Assembly (NCBI GenBank): GCA_946480605.1
Contig: CAMLKW010000209.1
Coordinates: forward strand, 1-7,653
DNA length: 7,653 nucleotides
From: an uncultured Roseateles sp.
GTDB lineage: Bacteria > Pseudomonadota > Gammaproteobacteria > Burkholderiales > Burkholderiaceae
Reading direction: 5' to 3'
This document shows, piece by piece, positions 1 to 6,142 of the stretch. The first letter of the stretch is position 1. Each line of letters begins with the position of its first letter. A program made the position numbers and the translations under genes. The notes beneath the pieces were generated by a model. The model was not told where the DNA came from and ran no database searches. It saw only the letters and a list, made by a program, of their open reading frames with translations.

Positions 1-440
1 GCATGCAGTACAACACCGTCGTCTCCGGCGCGATGAAGCTGCTGAATGCGCTGGAAGGCTCTAGTGCCAAGTTGATTGCCGAAGGCCAGGCCGCGGCCGT
101 GCGCGACGGCTTCTCGGTGCTGCTGCGCGTGCTCTACCCCGCCACGCCGCACATCAGCCACACGCTGTGGCAGGACCTGGGCTTCGCCGCCGAGCTGGGC
201 GACCTGCTGGACGCGCCCTGGCCCACGGTGGACGAGGCTGCGCTGGTGCAGGACGAGATCGAGCTGATGCTGCAGGTCAACGGCAAGCTGCGCGGTTCGG
301 TCAAGGTGCCGGCCGGCGCCGACAAGGCCGCCATCGAGGCCGCCGCGCTGGCCAACCCCGAGTTCGCCAAGTTCAGCGAAGGCAAGGCGCCGAAGAAGGT
401 CGTCATCGTGCCGGGCCGCCTGGTCAACATCGTCGTCTGA
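1..440 (+). CDS. leuS: Leucyl-tRNA synthetase, C-terminal part (5' end outside window)
   Basis: This is the last ~146 codons of a class I aminoacyl-tRNA synthetase that charges tRNA-Leu in the cytoplasm. The frame is open to the left edge, so the catalytic domain and the KMSKS loop lie upstream and the true start is not seen. The visible part begins in the helical anticodon-binding domain ([18 protein letters not shown], from base 6) and ends with the small C-terminal domain. That domain has the family signature [14 protein letters not shown], an alpha segment, and the closing [15 protein letters not shown], close to the E. coli LeuRS ending. The stop TGA (438-440) shares its A with the ATG of lptE, so the downstream gene is probably translated by coupling. 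The order leuS-lptE-holA is common in Betaproteobacteria. Nothing odd is seen in this fragment. Confidence 0.97.
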   Translation, partial: MQYNTVVSGAMKLLNALEGSSAKLIAEGQAAAVRDGFSVLLRVLYPATPHISHTLWQDLGFAAELGDLLDAPWPTVDEAALVQDEIELMLQVNGKLRGSVKVPAGADKAAIEAAALANPEFAKFSEGKAPKKVVIVPGRLVNIVV

Positions 441-925
441 TGGACCGCCGCCTTGCCATGCTCAGCCTCGTGGCCCTTTCGGGCTGCGGCTTCGAGCTGC
501 GCCGCGAGCCCGAGCTGCCGTTCCAGTCGCTGGCGCTGACCGGCTTCCAGCCCGAGTCGCCGCTGGCCGCCGGCCTGAAGCGCCAGATCAAGCGCACACC
601 GGTGCAGTTGCTGGACGACACGGCGCGCGCCCAGGTCGTGTTGGAGGCCTTGCACGAGCATCGTGACCGCACCGTGGTCGCCTCCACCAGCGTGGGCCAG
701 GTGCGCGAATGGCAGCTGCGCCTGCACTTCGACTACCTGATCCGCACGGCCTCCGGCGAGCTGCTGGTGCCCAAGGTCGAGTTGCGTCTGTACCGCGACA
801 TGAACTACACCGAGACCGCGGCGCTGGCCAAGGAGCAGGAGGCGACCCACCTCTACAACGCCATGCACTCCGACGCCATTGCGCAGGTGATGCGCCGCAT
901 GGCGGCGGTGCGCGTGCCGGGCTGA
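440..925 (+). CDS. lptE: LPS-assembly lipoprotein LptE
   Basis: LptE is the outer-membrane lipoprotein that plugs the LptD barrel and helps insert lipopolysaccharide into the outer leaflet. The 161-residue product has a very short signal peptide with a clear lipobox, LSGC at residues 13-16, so Cys16 would be lipidated. Residue 17 is Gly, not Asp, which fits sorting to the outer membrane by Lol. GFEL after the Cys is the usual family start. The mature part has the expected alternating strands (LALTGF near 31-36, VREWQLRLHFDYLI near 88-101) and a C-terminal helix (near 125-155). The ATG at 440 was chosen because it overlaps the leuS stop by one base and is the start that keeps a charged n-region (MDRR) before the lipobox; no Shine-Dalgarno sequence is visible. 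The stop overlaps the holA start by one base. Position between leuS and holA supports the call. Confidence 0.95.
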   Translation: MDRRLAMLSLVALSGCGFELRREPELPFQSLALTGFQPESPLAAGLKRQIKRTPVQLLDDTARAQVVLEALHEHRDRTVVASTSVGQVREWQLRLHFDYLIRTASGELLVPKVELRLYRDMNYTETAALAKEQEATHLYNAMHSDAIAQVMRRMAAVRVPG

Positions 926-1995
926 TGCAGTTGCGCGCCGAGGGCCTCAGCGCCCATCTCGCCAAGGGCCTGGCCCGCATCTACACCGTGCACGGCGACG
1001 AGCCGCTGCTGGCGCAGGAGGCGGCCGACCAGATCCGCGCCGCCGCGCGCGCCCAGGGCTTTGGCGAGCGCCAGATCTTCACCGTCAGCGGCGCCTATTT
1101 CGACTGGGCCCCGGTGCTGGCCGCCGCACAAGCCATGAGCCTGTTCGCCGAGCGCCAGTTCATCGAGATCCGCATCCCGTCCGGCAAACCCGGCAAGGAC
1201 GGCTCGGAGGCGCTGCAACGCTATGCCGAGGCCGCGCCCGACGACGTGCTGACCCTGGTGACGCTGCCGCGGCTGGACAAGACCCAGCTGTCCAGCGCCT
1301 GGTTCACGGCGCTGGACGGCAACGGCGCCTCCGTCCGCGTGGAGCCGGTCGAGCGCCGTCTGCTGCCGGCCTGGCTGGCGCAGCGGCTCAAGGCCCAGGG
1401 CCAGTCCGTGCCGGAGGGCGAGGACGGCCAGAAGGCCCTGGCCTTCTTTGCCGACCGCGTGGAGGGCAACCTGCTGGCCGCGCACCAGGAGCTGCAGAAG
1501 CTGGCGCTGCTGCACCCCAAGGGCGAGCTGACGCTGGAGCAGATCGAGGCCGCCGTGCTGGACGTGGCGCGCTTCGACGTGTTCAAGCTCAGCGAGGCCG
1601 TGCTGTCCGGCAACGTGCCACGCCTGCTGCGCATGCTGGACGGCCTGGAGGCCGAGGGCGAGGCGGCCGTGCTGGTTCACTGGACGCTGGCCGAGGACGC
1701 CCGCGCGCTGGCCCGGGTGCGCGCCGCGCTGGACGCCGGCCGGCCGCTGCCGCTGGCGCTGCGCGAGGCGCGCGTGTGGGGCGCCAAGGAGCGCCTCATC
1801 GAACGCATCGCGCCGCGGCTGGACACCCAACAGGCCGGCGCGCTGGTGCAGGCCGCCCAGGTCTGCGATGGCCTCGTGAAGGGCCTGCGCCACCCCGACT
1901 GGCCGTCGGACCCCTGGGCCGCGCTGCGCCGGCTGGCGCTGATGCTGGCCGAGACGGCAAGCGGCAAAACCGGGGCAGTTCTCACGCCCCGCTGA
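925..1995 (+). CDS. holA: DNA polymerase III subunit delta
   Basis: HolA is the delta subunit of the clamp-loader complex. It binds the beta clamp and opens it so the ring can be loaded on primed DNA. The product is 356 residues, close to the family's usual ~340. The N-terminal AAA+-like region shows the family motif YTVHGDEPLL at residues 20-29; as usual for delta, no convincing Walker A P-loop is present. The middle and C-terminal parts carry typical segments: LVTLPRLDKTQ (108-118), a lid region around FFADRVEGNLLAAHQELQKL, then DVARFDVFKLSEAVLSGN and a helical collar domain to the end. The ATG at 925 overlaps the lptE stop (TGATG), so coupled translation is likely. In related genomes holA is often followed by proA; here the next gene is a copper-protein gene. 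A 6-bp GC hairpin without a T-tract spans the stop codon (1971-1991). Confidence 0.96.
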   Translation: MQLRAEGLSAHLAKGLARIYTVHGDEPLLAQEAADQIRAAARAQGFGERQIFTVSGAYFDWAPVLAAAQAMSLFAERQFIEIRIPSGKPGKDGSEALQRYAEAAPDDVLTLVTLPRLDKTQLSSAWFTALDGNGASVRVEPVERRLLPAWLAQRLKAQGQSVPEGEDGQKALAFFADRVEGNLLAAHQELQKLALLHPKGELTLEQIEAAVLDVARFDVFKLSEAVLSGNVPRLLRMLDGLEAEGEAAVLVHWTLAEDARALARVRAALDAGRPLPLALREARVWGAKERLIERIAPRLDTQQAGALVQAAQVCDGLVKGLRHPDWPSDPWAALRRLALMLAETASGKTGAVLTPR

Positions 1996-2035
1996 GCGCG
2001 ATTGGGCTATCGTCCGGGCGCAACCTCCGCCCGCC

Positions 2036-2623
2036 ATGCCGCCCCGCCGCCGCCTCATCGTCCTCGCCCTTGCGCTGAGCCCGCTCGCCGCGGCCGCCGT
2101 GCCCGTGACGCTGCAGCTGCGCGCGCCCAACGGCCAGCCGGTGGCCGGCGCGGCGGTGGCCGTGGAGCTGCGTGGCCGCGGCAGCAAGACCAGCTCGGCC
2201 AAGGCCGAGATCGGCCAGCGCGACCGACAGTTCACGCCGCAGCTGCTCATCGTGCAGACCGGCACGGCGGTCAACTTCCCCAACTTCGACACGGTGCGCC
2301 ACCATGTCTACTCGTTCTCGCCCATCAAGGTCATCGACATCAAGCTCTACTCCGGCACACCGGCCGAGCCCGTCGTGTTCGACAAGCCGGGCGTCGCGAC
2401 GCTGGGCTGCAACATCCACGACCGCATGAGCGCCCACGTGGTGGTGGTAGACACGCCGCTGTTCGCGCGCACCGACGACAAGGGCCAGGCCAGCTTCGAT
2501 CTGCCTCCGGGCGAGCATGGGGTCAAGGCCTGGCACGCGGGCCAGAAGTCGCCCACGCTGCAGCGGCTGAAGCTGGACGTGCCGGCCGCCGGCGGCCCGG
2601 TCGTGCTGACCCTGGCCGAGTAA
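2036..2623 (+). CDS. Secreted cupredoxin-like protein, 'methylamine utilization protein' type
   Basis: This encodes a predicted soluble periplasmic blue-copper-like protein of 195 residues. Residues 1-21 form a Sec signal peptide (MPPRRR, hydrophobic core, AAAA before VPV). Residues about 57-139 are a cupredoxin core: F-T-P-x-L-x-I-V-x-x-G, NFPNFDTVRHHVYSF, then GCNIHDRM. Likely type 1 copper ligands are His89, Cys125, His128 and Met131. The Cys-x2-His-x2-Met spacing matches amicyanin, which explains the name this family usually carries, but no methylamine dehydrogenase genes are present here. The core is flanked by segments that together look like a CarboxypepD_reg/transthyretin-like beta domain: an NGQPVAGAAV stretch near 32-41 and a DDKGQASFDLPPGEH stretch near 147-161. 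ATG 2036 is preferred because it gives a complete signal peptide; no good ribosome site is visible. The next gene follows after 10 nt. Partner and function are unknown; a role in periplasmic electron transfer or copper sensing is inference. Confidence 0.9.
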   Translation: MPPRRRLIVLALALSPLAAAAVPVTLQLRAPNGQPVAGAAVAVELRGRGSKTSSAKAEIGQRDRQFTPQLLIVQTGTAVNFPNFDTVRHHVYSFSPIKVIDIKLYSGTPAEPVVFDKPGVATLGCNIHDRMSAHVVVVDTPLFARTDDKGQASFDLPPGEHGVKAWHAGQKSPTLQRLKLDVPAAGGPVVLTLAE

Positions 2624-2633
2624 GCGCAACGCG

Positions 2634-5027
2634 ATGCGCTGGCCCGCCTGGCTGAACCTGAACCGCCTGCAGGGCCGCATCGTGGCCCTGTTCCTGGCCT
2701 TGCTGCTGGTGGTGCAGCTGGTCAGCTTCAGCGCCATCGGCGCCAGCATCACCCACAACGCCCAGGCCTCGCTGGTCGCCGAGCTGCAGACCGGCGAGCG
2801 CGTGCTGCGCCGGCTGCTGGCCCAGCAGTCCGGCAAGCTGCACGACGCGGCCGAGCTGCTGGCCAAGGACTATGGCTTTCGCGGCGCGGTGGGCCTGTCG
2901 CTGGCCGAGGCCGGCACGGTCGAGACCATCAAGGACGCGCTGACCAACCAGGGCGAACGCATCGGTGCCTCGGTCGTCGCCTATTTCGACAATCAGCTGC
3001 ACCTGGTGGCCGCCACGCGCGACGGCGCCGCCGCGTTCGGGCCGTCGCTGCGCCAGCTGAGCGCCAGCAAGGAAGGTGCCGCGCTGGCCGTGCAGGGACG
3101 GCAGGTCTACCAGCTCGTCGCCGTGCAGGTGCGCACGCCGGCACCGGTGGGCTGGGTGGTCATGGGCTTTGCGCTGGACCGCGAGGTGCTGGACGACCTG
3201 AAGGCCCTGTCGGAGCTGGACAGCGTCGTGCTGCTGCAGCCGGCCGGTCAGCCGTGGCTGGACATCGTCGGCAACCTGGGTGCCGAGACGGCCACCGCGC
3301 TGAAGGCCCAGCTGGACCGCGAGCCCCCCGTTGACGGCGTGCTGGAGCTGGCCGGCGAACGCCTGCGCGCGCGCTTCGTCGCGCTGCCGGTGGGCGAGCA
3401 GCGCCTGGGCGTGCTGCTGCTGCGCTCGCTGGACGCGGCGCTGGCGCCCTACCGCCAGCTGCAGCTCATCCTGCTTGGCCTGACACTGCTGGGCGTGGGC
3501 GTGTTCGCCCTCGTCAGCGTGCGGCTGGCGCGCGGCATCAGCGAACCCATCACCGCGCTGTCCGCATCCGCCCGGCGGCTGGAGGGCGGCGACTATGAAA
3601 CCCCCGTGCCGACGCCCTCCCAGCTGGACGAGGTGCACAAGCTCGCGCTGGCGCTGGAGAGCATGCGCGAGGGCATACGCCGCCGCGACGCGCTGGTGAA
3701 CAAGCTCGCCTACGTGGACCAGCTGACGCTGCTGCCCAACCGCGCCCGCTTCGCCGAGATCGTGCAGATGCACCTGGACCTCGCCCACCTGCCGGCGGCC
3801 ATCCTGATGCTGGACCTGGACCGCTTCAAGCACGTCAACGACGTGCTGGGGCACGAAGTGGGCGACCGGCTGCTGCAAAGCGTGGCCCAGCGGCTGCAAA
3901 CGCTGTGCGAGCCCATCCACTCGGTGCTGGCGCGGCTGTCGGGCGACGAGTTCGCCATCCTGGTGCCGCACGCCGACGCCCGCGTCGCCAGCGAAGCCGC
4001 GCTGGCCATCCTGAAGGACTTCGAGCGCCCGCTGCAGATCGACAACGAGACCATAGACCTGGGTGCCGGCATCGGCATCGCCTTGGTGCCGGAGCATGGC
4101 GAGGACGTCAACCAGTTGCTGGGCCGCGCCGAGCTGGCCATGTATGCGGCCAAGACCCGGCAGTGCGGCAGCCTGATCTACCACGCGCAGCTGGATGCCG
4201 GCAGCCAGGAGTCGCTGTCGCTGCTGTCCGAGCTGCGCCGCGCCGTGGAGGGCGACGAGCTGCGCCTGTACCTGCAGCCCAAGATCGACCTGCAGCGCGG
4301 CCGCGTGGTGGGCGCCGAGGCACTGGTGCGCTGGCAGCACCCCACGCGCGGCCTGGTGCCGCCCATGCAGTTCATCCCGTTTGCCGAGCAGACCGGCTTC
4401 ATCCGCATGCTCAGCGCCTGGGTGCTGGCCGGCGCCGCGAAGTTCTCGCGCGAGGCGCTGGATGCGGGCCTGAGCCTGCGGCTGTCGGTCAACCTGTCCA
4501 CGCGCGACCTGATGGACCAGGACCTGCCGACCAAGATCGAGGCCCTGCTGAAGCCACTGCAGGTGCCGCCCGCGTCGCTGTGCCTGGAGATCACCGAGAG
4601 TGCCATCATGGACGACCCCGAGCGGGCTCTGTCCACGCTGGAGCACCTGCACGCGATGGGCTTCAAACTGTCCATCGACGACTTCGGCACCGGCTATTCG
4701 TCGTTGGCCTACCTGAAGCGCCTGCCGGTGGACGAGCTGAAGATCGACAAGAGCTTCGTCATGGCCATGGAGCGCGACCTGGACGACGCCCGCATCGTGC
4801 GCTCCACCATCGAGCTGGCCCACAACCTGGGGCTCAGCGTCGTGGCCGAAGGGCTGGAGACGCTGAAGGCCTGGGCCATCCTGGGCCGGCTGGGCTGCGA
4901 CGAAGGTCAGGGCTACTACATCTGCAAGCCCATGCCGCAGGAGCAGTTCATCGCCTGGGCCCAGAGCTGGCAGGCGCCCGATTTCTCGTCCGTCACGGCC
5001 GAGAGCCTGATGGCGAGGCTGGGTTAG
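2634..5027 (+). CDS. Membrane GGDEF-EAL protein (SGDEF variant), putative c-di-GMP cyclase/phosphodiesterase
   Basis: This 797-residue inner-membrane protein should make and/or break cyclic di-GMP. TM1 is at about 16-36, a periplasmic sensor of ~240 residues follows (Cache-like in layout, family not recognised), then TM2 at about 276-297, HAMP at 298-350, GGDEF at about 355-510 and EAL at about 528-775. GGDEF features are DQLTLLPNR (362-370), Asp394 and LDRFKHVND for metal and substrate, and the signature SGDEF at 436-440. The RxxD inhibitory site expected five residues before the signature is absent (PIHS instead). The EAL domain has every usual catalytic residue: Glu562 (EAL 562-564), Asn620, Glu652, Asp682-Asp683 in DDFGTGYSSL, Lys703, Glu739 and Gln759. 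Phosphodiesterase activity is therefore well supported, while cyclase activity is possible but less certain. It sits 10 nt after the cupredoxin gene, probably in one transcript, and converges with pncC. Confidence 0.96.
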   Translation: MRWPAWLNLNRLQGRIVALFLALLLVVQLVSFSAIGASITHNAQASLVAELQTGERVLRRLLAQQSGKLHDAAELLAKDYGFRGAVGLSLAEAGTVETIKDALTNQGERIGASVVAYFDNQLHLVAATRDGAAAFGPSLRQLSASKEGAALAVQGRQVYQLVAVQVRTPAPVGWVVMGFALDREVLDDLKALSELDSVVLLQPAGQPWLDIVGNLGAETATALKAQLDREPPVDGVLELAGERLRARFVALPVGEQRLGVLLLRSLDAALAPYRQLQLILLGLTLLGVGVFALVSVRLARGISEPITALSASARRLEGGDYETPVPTPSQLDEVHKLALALESMREGIRRRDALVNKLAYVDQLTLLPNRARFAEIVQMHLDLAHLPAAILMLDLDRFKHVNDVLGHEVGDRLLQSVAQRLQTLCEPIHSVLARLSGDEFAILVPHADARVASEAALAILKDFERPLQIDNETIDLGAGIGIALVPEHGEDVNQLLGRAELAMYAAKTRQCGSLIYHAQLDAGSQESLSLLSELRRAVEGDELRLYLQPKIDLQRGRVVGAEALVRWQHPTRGLVPPMQFIPFAEQTGFIRMLSAWVLAGAAKFSREALDAGLSLRLSVNLSTRDLMDQDLPTKIEALLKPLQVPPASLCLEITESAIMDDPERALSTLEHLHAMGFKLSIDDFGTGYSSLAYLKRLPVDELKIDKSFVMAMERDLDDARIVRSTIELAHNLGLSVVAEGLETLKAWAILGRLGCDEGQGYYICKPMPQEQFIAWAQSWQAPDFSSVTAESLMARLG

Positions 5028-5056
5028 CCCCTCGCCCAGTCCACCCCACTGAACGC

Positions 5057-5073
5057 GGGCGGCCTGGTCGCCC
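5057..5073. terminator. Weak GC hairpin between convergent genes
   Basis: The 85-nt gap between the converging GGDEF-EAL and pncC genes (5028-5112) holds one compact inverted repeat: GGGCG (5057-5061) pairs with CGCCC (5069-5073) around a 7-nt loop. The placement suits a bidirectional terminator, but the stem is only 5 bp and neither side has a T-run, so it may be only GC-rich background. No other feature is seen in this gap. Confidence 0.2.
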
Positions 5074-5112
5074 CCGAAGGCACGTCGCTCGGCCCGCAGA
5101 CCGATGAGCCGA

Positions 5113-5610
5113 TCAGGTATCGCGGTCTTCCAGCGCTTCACACAGCGCGTTCAGCCCCGCCGTCACCGTCTGCACGCGCACCGCGTGGCGGTCGCCGCTG
5201 AAGTTCTCGCGCCAGACCTGGGCCGGCCGGCCGGCATGCACCAGCGCCAGCCAGACCGTGCCCACCGGCTTGGCCTCGCTGCCGCCCGTGGGCCCGGCCA
5301 CGCCGGTGACGGCGAGCGCCCAGTCGATGGGTGCGTGTGCCAGCAGGCCGCGCGCCATGTGTTCGGCCACCTCGGCGCTGACAGCACCATGCAGCGCAAT
5401 CAGGCCCTTGGGCACGCCCAGCAGCTCGGCCTTGGACTCGTTGCTGTAGCTGACCACGCCGCGCTCGAACCAGGCGCTGGAGCCCGACAGGCTGGTGCAG
5501 GCCGCGGCGATGAGGCCGCCCGTGCAGCTCTCGGCCGTGCCGATGCGCTCGCGACGGCGGATCAGCGCGACGGCAATGCGGTCGATCAGAGCGTCAACGT
5601 CGGAGAACAT
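5113..5610 (-). CDS. pncC: Nicotinamide-nucleotide amidase (CinA C-terminal domain family)
   Basis: PncC hydrolyses nicotinamide mononucleotide to nicotinate mononucleotide and ammonia, feeding the NMN by-product of DNA ligase back into NAD synthesis in the cytoplasm. The product is 165 residues, matching stand-alone E. coli PncC; the MoaB-like N-terminal domain of full CinA is absent. Family motifs are AESCTGG at 26-32, GSSAWFERGVVSYSNESK at 43-60, and TGVAGPTGGSEAKPVGTVW at 102-120, followed by FSGDR. All track closely with the E. coli protein. The start is backed by a good Shine-Dalgarno match, GGGGTGA on the minus strand (5615-5621), 4 nt before the ATG. That site contains the pgpA stop codon, so the two genes are likely coupled. 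It is the last visible gene of the thiL-pgpA-pncC operon; in related genomes pyrF often follows, but here the convergent GGDEF-EAL gene does. Confidence 0.96.
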   Translation of the reverse strand: MFSDVDALIDRIAVALIRRRERIGTAESCTGGLIAAACTSLSGSSAWFERGVVSYSNESKAELLGVPKGLIALHGAVSAEVAEHMARGLLAHAPIDWALAVTGVAGPTGGSEAKPVGTVWLALVHAGRPAQVWRENFSGDRHAVRVQTVTAGLNALCEALEDRDT

Positions 5611-5614
5611 GGCA

Positions 5615-6142
5615 TCACCCCATCAGCACGCGGACCAGCGCAATGACGGCAAGCGTACAGCCGGCCGCGACGAAGTCATCCACCAGGATGCCCAGGCCTT
5701 GCTTCCAGCCTATGGGCGCGCCGCGCTCCGTCTTGAACAGCCGGTCCGCCCAACCCACCGGCCCAGGCTTGGCAGCGTCGAAGAAGCGGAACAGCGCGAA
5801 CGCGACCAGCTGGCCCATGAAATTGGCCGGCACGATCAGCCACAGCACCAGCCAGAAGGCCAGCACCTCGTCCCAGACGATGGCCCCCGGGTCCGGCGTG
5901 TTCAGGTGCTGGGCGCAGCGCGTGCAGGCCCACCAGCCCACCACGGTGCCGCCGCCGATCAGCAGCGCCCAGCCGAGGTCGTCCAGCCAGGGCGCGAGGG
6001 CCCAGAAGGCCAGCCAGGCCCACAGCGTGCCCACCGTGCCGGGTACCTTGGGCGCGAGCCCGCTGCCGAAGCCCAGCGCGATGCAGCGCGCCGGGTGGCG
6101 CCACATGAAGGCGGCCGTCGGGCGGATGGGGGCGCCGGTCAT
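5615..6142 (-). CDS. pgpA: Phosphatidylglycerophosphatase A
   Basis: PgpA is an inner-membrane, metal-dependent lipid phosphatase that removes the phosphate from phosphatidylglycerophosphate to give phosphatidylglycerol. The product is 175 residues, normal for the family. Diagnostic motifs are GFGSGLAPKVPGTVGTL (24-40), DPGAIVWDEVLAF (84-96, with the acidic pair Asp91-Glu92), FRFFDAAKPGPVGWADR (118-134), and GILVDDFVAAG (151-161). Hydrophobic membrane segments lie near 38-54, 57-73, 93-118 and 155-172. The ATG at 6142 overlaps the thiL stop in an ATGA arrangement (6139-6142). The frame stays open further upstream, but that part is antisense-frame sequence inside thiL and has no family similarity, so the longer start is not used. 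The pncC start lies 4 nt after the stop. No missing key residues are seen. Confidence 0.95.
   Translation of the reverse strand: MTGAPIRPTAAFMWRHPARCIALGFGSGLAPKVPGTVGTLWAWLAFWALAPWLDDLGWALLIGGGTVVGWWACTRCAQHLNTPDPGAIVWDEVLAFWLVLWLIVPANFMGQLVAFALFRFFDAAKPGPVGWADRLFKTERGAPIGWKQGLGILVDDFVAAGCTLAVIALVRVLMG

Noticed and set aside
1971..1991. Hairpin CGGGGC...GCCCCG with a 9-nt loop just before the holA stop, as a possible intrinsic terminator.
   Set aside because: It is inside the coding sequence and has no T-tract after it; in GC-rich DNA a 6-bp stem is expected by chance. It could at most attenuate read-through.
1996..2035. A CTATCGT stretch (2007-2013) as a -10 box for the cupredoxin gene.
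   Set aside because: No -35 element at a suitable distance and the match is weak; the gene may be read from the upstream operon or from a promoter I cannot recognise.
853..2292. A 479-codon minus-strand open frame opposite holA and the cupredoxin gene.
   Set aside because: It has the same kind of biased composition, no family motif, and crosses gene boundaries on the plus strand that are well supported.
3905..5107. A 400-codon plus-strand open frame overlapping the EAL region in another frame.
   Set aside because: Arg/Ala/Gly/Pro-rich out-of-frame translation; the in-frame protein has all EAL catalytic residues, so no frameshift is indicated.
5089..5112. Inverted repeat TCGGC...GCCGA just after the pncC stop as a terminator.
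   Set aside because: 5-bp stem with a 14-nt loop and no T-run; too weak to call.
2523..5141. An 872-codon open frame on the minus strand across the whole GGDEF-EAL gene.
   Set aside because: It is a frame shadow of a GC-rich gene: its product is low-complexity (rich in Q, H, G, L, A, R) with no recognisable domain, whereas the plus strand encodes clear GGDEF and EAL motifs throughout.
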